From NCBI RefSeq assembly GCF_017873435.1, contig NZ_JAGGKG010000009.1, positions 62,001 through 126,000 of the forward strand: a DNA stretch of 64,000 bases. The letters run 5' to 3'. The translations under genes were made by a program, and so were the position numbers. Under the pieces are notes generated by a model. The model did not search any database. It was not told the DNA's origin and worked only from the letters and a program-made list of their open reading frames with translations. Positions 1 through 8,718 of the stretch are shown here, piece by piece. This DNA is from Paenibacillus turicensis. GTDB lineage: Bacteria > Bacillota > Bacilli > Paenibacillales > Paenibacillaceae. Within the stretch, counting starts at the first letter, position 1. Every line of letters starts with the position of its first letter.

Positions 1-488
1 CAGACAAAATGTTAACGATCTCAGATGAGCATCGCTGGAAAATGATTGAGCTAGCCATCCATGGGAATGATAAGTTTGTGGCGGATCGCTATGAAATGGA
101 TCAACCTGCATGGGAAATTGCTACGTATTTGACGTTAGAGCATTTCAAACATGAATATCCTAATGATGAAATTTATTTTATTATGGGTGCGGATTTGCTG
201 CTGGATATCGGCGAAGGCAAATGGAAAAAGTCCGAAGAGCTGATTCAAGAAAATAAGTTTATTGTAATGGCAAGGGATGGCATTAATATGTTAGCTGCGA
301 TTAGTAAATCTCCGATTTTACGAAATGCAGATGATGGGCATACGTTCCATCTAATCGATAAAGGGTTAGCAATGGAGATTAGTTCAACCTATATCCGAGA
401 GGAATTCCGACGTGGGGGTGAACCTAGATATTTAATGCCTGAGTCATGTTACCAATATATCATTCAGCACCAGCTTTATTTAGCTTAA
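1..488 (+). CDS. nadD: Nicotinate-nucleotide adenylyltransferase, C-terminal part (5' end outside window)
   Basis: NadD makes deamido-NAD from nicotinate mononucleotide and ATP in the cytoplasm. The reading frame is already open at the first base (codons gac aaa before the first ATG at 9), so the gene begins upstream and the N-terminal GGTFDPxHxGH nucleotide-binding part is missing here. What remains shows the family core: [10 protein letters not shown] near 172-198 and the C-terminal ISSTYIR signature at about 378-398, followed by the usual short tail ending in YIIQHQLY. The next gene is nadE, the following step of the same pathway, only 26 bases downstream, which supports the call. Truncation is a window artefact, not a pseudogene. 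Confidence 0.93.
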   Translation, partial: DKMLTISDEHRWKMIELAIHGNDKFVADRYEMDQPAWEIATYLTLEHFKHEYPNDEIYFIMGADLLLDIGEGKWKKSEELIQENKFIVMARDGINMLAAISKSPILRNADDGHTFHLIDKGLAMEISSTYIREEFRRGGEPRYLMPESCYQYIIQHQLYLA

Positions 489-514
489 AAATATATATAA
501 AGGATGGATGGAGC

Positions 515-1336
515 ATGAGCCTACAAGATGAAATTATTCGTAGTTTAAATGTAAAGCCAGTCATCGATGTTGAGTCTGAGCTTAAAGCACGTATTACTTT
601 TTTGCAGGAATATGTAAAGTCTGCAGGTGCAAAGGGATTAGTGTTAGGCATTAGTGGTGGGCAGGATTCTACGTTAGCAGGCAGATTGTCGCAGCTTGCC
701 GTTGAAGGCCTGCGGGCTGAAGGTTATGAAGCAACCTTCTATGCCGTACGCTTGCCGCATGGTACGCAACATGATGAGGATGATGCACAAGCTGCATTAG
801 CTTTTATTAAGCCAGATGAATCTTTGGTGTTTAATATTGGAGCAAGTGTGACTGCATTTACTGGTACTTATAATGACAGTAACGCTGAGCCATTATCTGA
901 TTATCATAAAGGAAATGTAAAAGCGAGAATGCGGATGATTGCGCAATATGCGATTGCAGGAGAACGTGGAAGCTTAGTGGTAGGTACAGATCATGCTGCT
1001 GAAGCAATTACAGGTTTTTTCACTAAATATGGTGATGGCGGAGCTGATGTTCTGCCACTGACCGGACTAACAAAAGGGCAAGGTCGAGCGCTGTTAAAGG
1101 CTTTAGGTGCGGAGGAACATTTATACTTGAAAGTACCTACTGCTGATTTACTTGATAATAAGCCACAACAAGCGGATGAAACAGAGCTTGGGTTATCTTA
1201 TGAAATTTTGGATCAATATTTAACAGGGCAACCGGTTGCAGAAGAGGCAAAAGCCAACATTGAACGTCGTTACCTTGTGACAACTCATAAACGTGAGCTT
1301 CCGGCAACACCATTTGATGCTTGGTGGAAAAAATAA
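515..1336 (+). CDS. nadE: NH3-dependent NAD+ synthetase
   Basis: NadE amidates deamido-NAD to NAD using ATP and ammonia. The 273-residue product has the P-loop [12 protein letters not shown] typical of N-type ATP pyrophosphatases, plus [19 protein letters not shown] and [10 protein letters not shown], and ends [13 protein letters not shown], all as in bacterial NadE of about 270-275 residues. The open frame extends upstream to 446 inside nadD, but the ATG at 515 follows an AAGGATGG ribosome site and gives the family length, so I use it. There is no glutaminase domain, so it should use free ammonia. It forms a pair with nadD. A rho-independent terminator follows. Confidence 0.95.
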   Translation: MSLQDEIIRSLNVKPVIDVESELKARITFLQEYVKSAGAKGLVLGISGGQDSTLAGRLSQLAVEGLRAEGYEATFYAVRLPHGTQHDEDDAQAALAFIKPDESLVFNIGASVTAFTGTYNDSNAEPLSDYHKGNVKARMRMIAQYAIAGERGSLVVGTDHAAEAITGFFTKYGDGGADVLPLTGLTKGQGRALLKALGAEEHLYLKVPTADLLDNKPQQADETELGLSYEILDQYLTGQPVAEEAKANIERRYLVTTHKRELPATPFDAWWKK

Positions 1337-1360
1337 AGCAAGTTTATTAGATCAAAAATT

Positions 1361-1402
1361 AGGGTTGTGGCAGTAAGAGGCTACAGCCCTATTTGTTTTT
1401 TT
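1361..1402 (+). terminator. Terminator of nadD-nadE
   Basis: AGGGTTGTGGC pairs with GCTACAGCCCT (with G-U pairs) across a short loop and is followed by a T-rich run ending in seven T. Confidence 0.85.
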
Positions 1403-1531
1403 AGCAAAAGCAAGCTACGATTTATAGTGTAGATATACTTATCAGACCAAGGTTTTTACTGATATATCGTGTTTGAGCTTTTTTAACTTAAATATTGTTC
1501 GTTACATAACTACATTACAAGGGGAGAGCTA

Positions 1532-2869
1532 ATGCATCCAAAAATACAATCCTATATCGCTAGCATTGAAGATTTGTTTGGTTTAGATAAATACCGTTTT
1601 GACTCCTATACTCTTCACAGAGAGATAACCATCAAACAGGAAACAAGTTATTTACTTAACCTTATTTGGTTTCCACGTTCTCGTTCGGTAGGAGATATTA
1701 ATATAGAAGAAGGGAATCCACCAGGAACTTGTGTTGTAGAGGTGGACTTCCATACTGGAGCACTGAAGTCTACTATTTTTGTCGGTGGAGTTTCCTTTGC
1801 ACAAGGTCCTTACATTGATGTTGAAGCTTTGAGCAGAAATGATGTGCAATACATGGTTCAGTTTATGAATGAAATAGGTAAGCTGTATAAAATTAAACAT
1901 TTATCCACAGATTCTGTTGTTCTACAGGCCTGTATTAACGAAATTAATATTTTAGGAGTATCGGTTCAGATTAAATGGGACCAAAGCTGTAAATTAGTCA
2001 TGTTTAGCTGTTATGGAGATATCCCCGCCCAAGATGAAATTTTGATTGAGGAATTTACGCTTGCCTTACCAAAGATAAAACAGCTTATCGCGAAGCAAGT
2101 AAAACTTATTGCCTTGCCTATAGGACAATCTGTGGACAAACGGTTGGGAGAGCAAAGAGAACAAGCACAGCGCAACCATCGTCAAGTATACGGGATCGAG
2201 GAAATCTGGGTTCGTAATAATAATGATGGTGCTATTACCTACCCTTTTTTGTTTGAAGGTGAAACAACAGAGCGATTACAGTTAAACTTACCTTTAATTT
2301 GGACAAAGCAACAGATTAAGCCACTGCCTACAACCTCTCCACTTTCCTTTGAGTATGAAGTCACAATAGAACAAGCACTTAATAAAGAAAAGCATCCTGA
2401 TTTACAGCCAATTACTAAGGAAGAGGAACAGATGTGTATTGCTGAGATCACAGCACTATGCACTGCTTTATATCCTAAAGAATCTGGTTTATGGCATTTA
2501 GGCTCATTAAGACGTAAAAACAACTATATTGAAGGTATTCTGTTAAAAGAGCAAAATGGGGATGGGAAAATCGTGGCTATCCTTGATCGCGTAACATTAA
2601 AGGTTATAAATTATATTGATCGTACTAAGTGGTTAGAGTTGTTGGAGTTACCTCAGACAACACAAGAAGTAACAGAAGAAGTGCCACAAGGCTTTAATTT
2701 AAAATACAACCTAATGGAGGCTATATCGTTGTTATATCCATATTTAACACTAACCCCTACTTACGTATGGAATCAACAAGAAAAGAGATATGTTTTATGT
2801 GCAAAACTAGATTGTGAACATTGTGTGGATGCCGATTCAGGTGACATTATAAGCTTGAATAGTATTTAA
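1532..2869 (+). CDS. Conserved hypothetical protein, possibly with a YcdB/PepSY-like C-terminal repeat
   Basis: A 445-residue protein that starts with ATG after GGGGAGAG. I do not recognise a defined family. There is no signal peptide or membrane segment. The middle (residues about 220-300) is rich in charged and glutamine residues, and two stretches (about 300-365 and 395-445) look like alpha/beta units in which a helix rich in Leu/Tyr (EALxLLYPYL type) is followed by strands ending in VDADSGDIISL, resembling PepSY or YcdB/YcdC repeats. That resemblance is an inference from pattern only. It stands alone between two terminators, so it is probably a single-gene transcript. Confidence 0.6.
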   Translation: MHPKIQSYIASIEDLFGLDKYRFDSYTLHREITIKQETSYLLNLIWFPRSRSVGDINIEEGNPPGTCVVEVDFHTGALKSTIFVGGVSFAQGPYIDVEALSRNDVQYMVQFMNEIGKLYKIKHLSTDSVVLQACINEINILGVSVQIKWDQSCKLVMFSCYGDIPAQDEILIEEFTLALPKIKQLIAKQVKLIALPIGQSVDKRLGEQREQAQRNHRQVYGIEEIWVRNNNDGAITYPFLFEGETTERLQLNLPLIWTKQQIKPLPTTSPLSFEYEVTIEQALNKEKHPDLQPITKEEEQMCIAEITALCTALYPKESGLWHLGSLRRKNNYIEGILLKEQNGDGKIVAILDRVTLKVINYIDRTKWLELLELPQTTQEVTEEVPQGFNLKYNLMEAISLLYPYLTLTPTYVWNQQEKRYVLCAKLDCEHCVDADSGDIISLNSI

Positions 2870-2912
2870 ATAATTATAAAGTAATGAATTAAATTATTGA
2901 AAATATGACCTG

Positions 2913-2940
2913 AGACACATCTAAATGGTGTGTCTTTTTT
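2913..2940 (+). terminator. Terminator after the 445-aa hypothetical gene
   Basis: AGACACAT pairs with GTGTGTCT and is followed by TTTTTT. Confidence 0.8.
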
Positions 2941-3007
2941 ATTGTTTTCTCAGCGCTCATTTCCTTCGTTTTTTACCCTCCCTAAACTCTTATTTCCCGC
3001 ATGATCA

Positions 3008-3036
3008 TTGCATAAACTGACATTATTCGATATAAT
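3008..3036 (+). promoter_or_regulatory. Sigma-A type promoter of the PTS/aldolase operon
   Basis: TTGCAT at 3008-3013, a 17-base spacer and a perfect TATAAT at 3031-3036. It would give a leader of about 250 bases before the regulator gene at 3295. A second weaker candidate (TTGGAC at 3182) lies closer to the gene. Confidence 0.55.
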
Positions 3037-3197
3037 TCGACATCGATCGCATTATGCGTATTTGTAGTCAAAACAGACCTAAAATGTGGATACACAATTT
3101 AGAAGGGGGGCATACTGAATTTTGAATAGCCGTAGTTCTTTGATATATGAATTCAATTTTTGTCCCGTCGTAGTACAAAAGTTGGACCCAATTCTAA

Positions 3198-3213
3198 TTG
3201 AAAGCGTTATATA
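3198..3213 (+). promoter_or_regulatory. cre-like catabolite-repression site
   Basis: TTGAAAGCGTTATAT matches the first two thirds of the CcpA consensus (TGNAANCGNWNNCW) but lacks the final CW. It lies in the leader of the sugar operon, where CcpA repression would be expected. The functional call is inference. Confidence 0.4.
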
Positions 3214-3294
3214 TCTCTCATACAATAAGGTCAAGGAGGGGATGAAACGAAGCTCAGGGATGCAGCATGATTGGACAGGAAGGAGGGACGGCAC

Positions 3295-5379
3295 ATGGAT
3301 AAGGAGATCGAATCCATTCTTCGTATTTTGTTGAACAGCACTGTTGTAACAACAAAAGGGTTGCAAGATGAAACTCATTCTACGAAGAGGCAGGTTGCTT
3401 ACAGACTGGGAAAAATCAACGCTTTATTACAGGCGTATAAGGTGCCTCTAATATCCCTAGGTTCTCAAAAGGACACCATTATTCCTAAGCAGACAAAGGA
3501 CGCAATCAAAGATATCCTTGAACAAAAGTATTCTAAAAATACGTATTATTTGAGCAAAGCGGAACGAATTCAATACATGTATTTGATGCTTTTTATTAAC
3601 ATGGATGATGTTTCACTTAATCATTTCATTGATTCTTTGAAGGTTAGTCGTTCCACAGTAAACCTTGACTTCAAAGACCTCGTTCAAATTCTTGAGCGAA
3701 AAGGAGTCGTCATCAAAAATAACCGGATTCATGGTTATTACTTGGTTGGCTCGGAGATGGAGATCAGACGTGTACTGATTCAAAAAATTATTGATGGTCT
3801 TGCTGCAGAAGAAAATTCGAGAGTATTCGACATTTTTATTGAAGAATACAAATTGGATAGCTTTGAGGAATCAAAGAAAATCATCTTGAATCTCATCAAA
3901 AAACATGAAATTACTTTTGTCGAGGATCGCCTAGTAGAGTTTATCTATATTTTCATTTTTATGAAGGCACGTATGTTTTCTAAAAATAACGGAGCAGTAG
4001 CATGTATAGATATACCAAGTGTTGCGGTCATGCCTTCGATGAAGGAGTACAAGTTCGCAGAAGAGTTGTTGGCGGTGTATGACGATAACAACGAATGGAT
4101 AAAACCTCATGATGTGATGTACATCAGTGCATGGATTCTAGGTATCTCTGTTGGAGACAATGAAGAGGCTACAATGGATCGCGAGGTTATATCAGAAATT
4201 GTACTTAAAATGATGAGTAAATTTGAATATTTGAGTGGTGTTTATTTCATCAACCAAGAAAAAATATTTAAGCAGCTTTATTCTCATTTCAGACCAGCTT
4301 ACTACAGACTATTATTTAAGCTTCCTATTTACAATCCGCTTCGTGACAAGGTGAAGGAAGAATACCGGATGGTATATCGCATTGTAAATAACGCCACTAA
4401 AGATTTTGTCAGTTTGTTTGGCGAAGAAATTCAAGAGGAAGAATTAGCTTATCTGACCATGCATTTTGCCTCGGTTTTTTCTAACAAAAAAGAATTTGAT
4501 CTTTTGCAGAAAAAGAAGGCATTAATTGTATGTTCTAATGGCGTTGGTAGCTCAGCGATTCTTTATGCAGAACTTATAAATTTATTTCCAGAACTGCATA
4601 TTTTGCCACCACTTGAGTTTTCGGAGCTAGAAAATTTTGCGGATTCGGTAGATGTCGTATTTACAACAAATTACAAAGCGGAAAGTTTAAAAATAGATGT
4701 TCCAATAGTTAAAGTCAGTCCTGTAATGACTCCAAAAGAGAAGTACAAAATTACTCGGGAAGTATATATTTTGCTTGGTGATCTATTTTTTAGACAGCCC
4801 AAAATTGATGAAGTGATGACCATTATAAAAAGACATGCCAGCGTCACTTCAGAAACTATGCTTGCCAATGAACTGTTATCCTATTTTACACAAATAGAGA
4901 ATTTTAAGGATAAAGGAGTAGAAGATCCCATGCTGAATGATCTCGTCGATGAAAAACTGGTGAAGCTAAAAGTGCCAGCTAAAAACTGGGAGGAAGCAAT
5001 TAGACTATCCGCTTCTGCGCTAGTTGAGAATGACAAAGTTACGCCGGGATATGTTGATGCAATGGTGGAGTCAGCAAAAGCATCCGGTCCATACATCGTC
5101 ATCTCAAAACATGTGGCATTACCACATGCTAGACCCAAGATGGGAACCAAAGAAATTGCTATCGGCGTCGCAACTTTAGAAAATCCGATTGAATTTGGTC
5201 ACAGAGAAAACGACCCAGTTAAATACGTATTTACTTTAAGTGCGGTAGATAGCAGCAGTCACTTGCGTGCAATGTCTGAGCTTGCAGAGCTGCTAGAGAT
5301 GGACGAGTTTTACAAAATTTTAGATAACGCAACTGATGCTAGTGAAGTCGTTGATTTCATTAAAGCGCAGGAATTATAA
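3295..5379 (+). CDS. PRD-containing PTS-controlled transcription regulator with EIIB-like and EIIA domains (LicR/MtlR class)
   Basis: A 694-residue regulator. N-terminal helix-turn-helix segments (about 1-160, including SRSTVNLDFKDL), two PTS-regulation domains (about 180-395), a GatB/EIIB-like domain with the cysteine in IVCSNGVGSS (C413), and a C-terminal EIIA of the mannitol/fructose type with VALPHARP (H611; also H606). Such proteins activate a sugar operon when phosphorylation by HPr and EIIB signals substrate. The ATG at 3295 follows AGGAGGG; the frame also opens at a TTG 24 bases upstream that has no better site. It precedes its probable target, the EIIB gene, by 13 bases. No separate EIIA gene is visible, so this EIIA domain may also serve transport (inference). 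Confidence 0.9.
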   Translation: MDKEIESILRILLNSTVVTTKGLQDETHSTKRQVAYRLGKINALLQAYKVPLISLGSQKDTIIPKQTKDAIKDILEQKYSKNTYYLSKAERIQYMYLMLFINMDDVSLNHFIDSLKVSRSTVNLDFKDLVQILERKGVVIKNNRIHGYYLVGSEMEIRRVLIQKIIDGLAAEENSRVFDIFIEEYKLDSFEESKKIILNLIKKHEITFVEDRLVEFIYIFIFMKARMFSKNNGAVACIDIPSVAVMPSMKEYKFAEELLAVYDDNNEWIKPHDVMYISAWILGISVGDNEEATMDREVISEIVLKMMSKFEYLSGVYFINQEKIFKQLYSHFRPAYYRLLFKLPIYNPLRDKVKEEYRMVYRIVNNATKDFVSLFGEEIQEEELAYLTMHFASVFSNKKEFDLLQKKKALIVCSNGVGSSAILYAELINLFPELHILPPLEFSELENFADSVDVVFTTNYKAESLKIDVPIVKVSPVMTPKEKYKITREVYILLGDLFFRQPKIDEVMTIIKRHASVTSETMLANELLSYFTQIENFKDKGVEDPMLNDLVDEKLVKLKVPAKNWEEAIRLSASALVENDKVTPGYVDAMVESAKASGPYIVISKHVALPHARPKMGTKEIAIGVATLENPIEFGHRENDPVKYVFTLSAVDSSSHLRAMSELAELLEMDEFYKILDNATDASEVVDFIKAQEL

Positions 5380-5392
5380 GGAGGAACATATT

Positions 5393-5680
5393 ATGTATAA
5401 AGTTTTAGTTGCTTGTAGAGCTGGGGTAGGTTCAAGTTTGATGTTGAAAATCAAAACACAACAGGTTATTAAGGAAAATAATTTTCCAATCGAAGTAGAA
5501 CACGGATCACTAGATGCTTTAAACGGCTTTAACGGTGACGCTGTTGTTACATTGATCGACGTTGCAGAAGAACTTTCAAGCAAAGGTCTAAAAATCGATA
5601 TTATCGGAATTAACAATATTATCGACCGCAACGAGATTAAAGCAGCAATGGAAAAATTCCTTGCTTCGAAGGGAAATTAA
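5393..5680 (+). CDS. PTS EIIB component, ascorbate/galactitol (UlaB-like) type
   Basis: A 95-residue cytoplasmic phosphocarrier that passes phosphate from EIIA to the incoming sugar. The active-site cysteine is in VLVACRAGVGSS near the N terminus, the P-loop-like arrangement of the lactose/ascorbate/galactitol EIIB fold, and the length is that of stand-alone EIIB proteins. The ATG at 5393 lies behind AAGGAGG. It sits between the regulator gene and the EIIC gene, so it is the EIIB of this transporter. The sugar cannot be read from the sequence. Confidence 0.9.
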   Translation: MYKVLVACRAGVGSSLMLKIKTQQVIKENNFPIEVEHGSLDALNGFNGDAVVTLIDVAEELSSKGLKIDIIGINNIIDRNEIKAAMEKFLASKGN

Positions 5681-5715
5681 TTACTTAAACATAAATTAAG
5701 CAAGGGGGATTGTTT

Positions 5716-6987
5716 GTGAATTTCATCATTAGTTTACTTAGTACACCTGCGGTATTATTGGGTGTCGTAGCCTTTATCGGTTTAGTGCTACAAAAGAAAT
5801 CCGCAACAGAAGTGTTTACCGGGGCTTCCAAAACACTGATCGGGTTCTTGATTTTTGGTATCGGTGCTGGTGCAATGACCGGTGCTTTACAAAACTTCAA
5901 CAAGTTGTTCCAATATGGCTTTGGAATTACAGGGGTTATCGCTTCTCCAGAAGCAGCGACAGCACTTGCACAAAGCACATATGGCTTTGAGGTTTCACTT
6001 ACTTTGATTCTTGGTTTCGTATTAAACTTAGTGTTTGCACGTATTACCAAGTTTAAAAACATCTTCTTTACAACAGGTCACAGTTTATTCTTCTCTTGCG
6101 TATTGGTATTGATTATGAGTGCGCATGGCTTTGACCGTACTACAACGATTCTTGTAAGTGGTACATTACTTGGATTCTTGTCCGCAGCGCTTCCACAATT
6201 CTGTCAACCGTTTATGCGTAAAATGACAGGTGGAGACGAGCAAGCAATTGGTCACTTCAACATGCTTGGTTATGGTTTGTCTGGTTATATCGGTAAACTC
6301 TTCAGTAAATATGAAGATAAAACAACTGAATCCATCAAATTCCCGAAATGGCTTTCCATCTTCAGAGACTTCTTGATGGGTCTTGCGATTGTAATGTTAA
6401 TCTTGTTCTATGTAGCAACACTTAAAGCAGGTCAAGCGTTTACACAAGAGCTTGCTGGTACACAACACTGGTTAGTATTCCCGCTTGTACAAGCATTTAC
6501 ATTTGTTGCAGGTATGTCCGTATTGATGACTGGTGTACGTATGTTCTTGGCTGAAATTACAGCTGCATTCGTAGTTATTTCCGAGAAATATATCCCAGGT
6601 TCTCGCCCAGCATTAGACGTTCCAACTGTATTCCCTTATGCACCAAACGCAGTTATTGTAGGCTTCATTTCTGCTTACACTGCTGGTTTGCTAGCGATTG
6701 TAGTTATGGCGTCCTTCCCTAGCGTGTTCCCTGTAGTTATTATCCCAGCTGCACATATCTGTTTCTTCTCAGGTGGTACAGCGGCGGTATTCGGTAACTC
6801 CACAGGTGGTTGGAGAGGTGCGGTAGCTGGTTCCTTCGTAGTTGGTTTATTGCTTGCATTCTTACCAACTATTTTGTATCCAGTATACGGAACATTAGGT
6901 ATCGAAGGTGCAACGTTCCCGAACATCGACTATAACGTATTCGGAACAATCTTGCATAGCATCCTACAATTCATTAAACCGTTGTAA
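5716..6987 (+). CDS. PTS EIIC permease, UlaA (ascorbate) family
   Basis: A 423-residue membrane protein with about ten or more hydrophobic segments and the UlaA-family features GASKTLIGFLIFGIGAG near the N terminus, TGHSLFFSCV, and CFFSGGTAAVFGNSTGGWRGA near the C terminus. It would translocate and, with EIIB, phosphorylate an incoming sugar or sugar acid. The GTG at 5716 has AAGGGGG seven bases upstream and is preferred over the TTG at 5710, which touches the ribosome site. UlaA of E. coli is somewhat longer (about 465). The family has members of unknown specificity, so ascorbate is not implied, and no ascorbate catabolic genes follow. Confidence 0.88.
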   Translation: MNFIISLLSTPAVLLGVVAFIGLVLQKKSATEVFTGASKTLIGFLIFGIGAGAMTGALQNFNKLFQYGFGITGVIASPEAATALAQSTYGFEVSLTLILGFVLNLVFARITKFKNIFFTTGHSLFFSCVLVLIMSAHGFDRTTTILVSGTLLGFLSAALPQFCQPFMRKMTGGDEQAIGHFNMLGYGLSGYIGKLFSKYEDKTTESIKFPKWLSIFRDFLMGLAIVMLILFYVATLKAGQAFTQELAGTQHWLVFPLVQAFTFVAGMSVLMTGVRMFLAEITAAFVVISEKYIPGSRPALDVPTVFPYAPNAVIVGFISAYTAGLLAIVVMASFPSVFPVVIIPAAHICFFSGGTAAVFGNSTGGWRGAVAGSFVVGLLLAFLPTILYPVYGTLGIEGATFPNIDYNVFGTILHSILQFIKPL

Positions 6988-7024
6988 TTAAAGCGAAACT
7001 ATATCTTTAATAACAAAATCATTA

Positions 7025-7056
7025 GTCCCCTGTAAGTCTATTTGACTCACAGGGGA
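7025..7056 (+). repeat. Intergenic hairpin between EIIC and the SIS gene
   Basis: TCCCCTGTAAGTC pairs with GACTCACAGGGGA (one mismatch) around a 5-base loop. There is no T-run after it, so it is not a standard terminator; it may stabilise or process the polycistronic mRNA. Confidence 0.6.
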
Positions 7057-7130
7057 TTCCATTACGTATCCATTATTGTCTCTAGCTTAGACCACAGATA
7101 ATGACAAAAAAAGACTACTTGGAGGCTCCT

Positions 7131-7730
7131 ATGGCTGAACAAACTTTACCTAACTTTTTGAATATTTTAGAAGATGAAATTAAGGCTTATATTAGCTCTA
7201 TTGATGAAGCGCCAATTAAGCAAGCACGTGATCTTATTCTCGAAGCAGAAAAAAATCACAATCGAGTTCATGTAACAGGAATCGGTAAACCGGGACATGT
7301 TGCTGGTTATATTGCTTCACTTTTATCATCAACGGGAACACCAACCTATGAGCTTCATGGAACAGAAGCGGTACATGGTTCTGCAGGTCAAGTTGTTCCA
7401 GGCGATGTTGTAATTGCGATTTCGAACAGTGGAGAAACTGAGGAATTAAAAGCAACAGTTCAGACGTTGAAAAATAACGGAGCTAAAATTATTTCCGTAA
7501 CAGGTAATAAAAACTCTTGGTTAGCTAACGAGGGTGATGTTTTTCTTCATGCAGGTGTTAAATTGGAAGGCGATACATTAAACAAACCACCACGTGCGTC
7601 TATCGTTGCTGAAATTATCGCTTTACAAAGCTTGAGTGTCATGCTTCAAGAGGAAAGAAATTTGACTCCTGAAAAGTATGTGAAATGGCATCCAGGTGGC
7701 GCTTTAGGCAAATCAATTACAACAGCTTAA
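7131..7730 (+). CDS. SIS-domain sugar-phosphate isomerase (KpsF/GutQ-like, no CBS domains)
   Basis: A 199-residue single SIS domain. Diagnostic stretches are VTGIGKPGHVAGYIAS, GTEAVHGSAGQV, VVIAISNSGETEEL (phosphosugar-binding Ser/Thr loop) and the C-terminal KWHPGGALGKS, which matches the arabinose-5-phosphate isomerase branch but without the CBS pair seen in KdsD/KpsF. Likely role: isomerisation of the sugar phosphate delivered by the PTS. The ATG at 7131 follows GGAGG; the upstream ATG at 7101 lacks a ribosome site. Gram-positive bacteria do not make KDO-lipopolysaccharide, so a catabolic role is more reasonable (inference). Confidence 0.85.
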   Translation: MAEQTLPNFLNILEDEIKAYISSIDEAPIKQARDLILEAEKNHNRVHVTGIGKPGHVAGYIASLLSSTGTPTYELHGTEAVHGSAGQVVPGDVVIAISNSGETEELKATVQTLKNNGAKIISVTGNKNSWLANEGDVFLHAGVKLEGDTLNKPPRASIVAEIIALQSLSVMLQEERNLTPEKYVKWHPGGALGKSITTA

Positions 7731-7809
7731 ATCGTTAAATTACAGAAATACAGATTGTAAATCGAAATCTTGATATTGTATATTTGCAAATTGCTAGGAG
7801 GATGAAATC

Positions 7810-8688
7810 ATGGAAGTAAAAGGAATTATTGCCGCAATGGTTACCCCTTTTGATGAAAATCAGAAGATTAATGAAGCAGCAACGAAGCAACTTATTGAGA
7901 AGCTAATTAAAGATGGCGTAAGTGGAATCTTTATTCTTGGTACAAATGGTGAATTCCATGTTTTAACTGAAGAAGAAAAGGTTTCTTTTGCTAAAATCGT
8001 TATTGATACAGTAAACAAAAGAGTCCCTGTGTATGTAGGTGCAGGAGGCAACAGCACAAGTGAAGTCATTGCTTTGTCTCAAAAAATGGAGAAGCTTGGC
8101 GCAGATGCATTGTCCATGATTACACCTCATTTTGTCCCTCTTACACAAGCAGAGCTAGTTGCACATTATAAAGCTGTTGCGGCTTCTGTAAAAACGCCAA
8201 TTATTTTGTACAACATTCCTAAAATGACAGGCAACAATATAGAGATAGAGACAGTTAGAGAGCTTGCAAAAGTGAGCAATATTATCGGCATTAAAGACAG
8301 CAGCGGTAAGCTTGAAAATATTGAAGGCTATATCGAAGCTGCAAAAGGACAAGATTTTGTCGTGTTGTCTGGTTCCGACTCCTTAATTTTAAAAGCTTTG
8401 AAAATCGGTGCTACAGGTGCAATTGCCGCAACTGCGAACTTGATCACAGCGCTTGATGTATCTATTTATGAGAACTATGTAAATGGCGACCTAGAGGCTG
8501 CTCAAAAAGCACAAGATGATATTGAAGAGCTAAGAGCTGTATTAAAACTAGGAACCATTCCGTCCGTGTTGAAAAAATCTGTTGAATTAACAGGTATTCC
8601 AGTAGGTCCTGCGCGTTTCCCTGTTGCTGCCTTAGAAGACGAGGCTGTAGGTAAAATCAAAGAAATGCTTAGCTATTACAAGCTATAA
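7810..8688 (+). CDS. DapA/NAL-family class I aldolase (dihydrodipicolinate synthase family)
   Basis: A 292-residue TIM-barrel protein. Visible signatures are LGTNGEFHVLT (the phosphate/carboxylate loop, GTTGE in true DapA), the catalytic tyrosine in ILYNIPKMTG and the Schiff-base lysine in IIGIKDSSG. The family includes DapA, N-acetylneuraminate lyase and 2-keto-3-deoxy-sugar-acid aldolases and dehydratases. The change from GTTGE to GTNGE and its place in a PTS operon next to a KDPG-type aldolase argue for a sugar-acid aldolase rather than lysine biosynthesis. A strong AGGAGGA site precedes the ATG. Confidence 0.85.
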   Translation: MEVKGIIAAMVTPFDENQKINEAATKQLIEKLIKDGVSGIFILGTNGEFHVLTEEEKVSFAKIVIDTVNKRVPVYVGAGGNSTSEVIALSQKMEKLGADALSMITPHFVPLTQAELVAHYKAVAASVKTPIILYNIPKMTGNNIEIETVRELAKVSNIIGIKDSSGKLENIEGYIEAAKGQDFVVLSGSDSLILKALKIGATGAIAATANLITALDVSIYENYVNGDLEAAQKAQDDIEELRAVLKLGTIPSVLKKSVELTGIPVGPARFPVAALEDEAVGKIKEMLSYYKL

Positions 8689-8718
8689 TACAAAATTTTT
8701 ATTAGTGGAGGTACCATT

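Noticed and set aside
446-514. Upstream extension of nadE
   Set aside because: Overlaps the end of nadD and has no ribosome site; ATG 515 gives the family length.
3122-3334. Open frame of 70 codons in the leader of the PTS regulator
   Set aside because: No ribosome site, composition unlike neighbours, overlaps promoter and cre-like sites and the regulator start.
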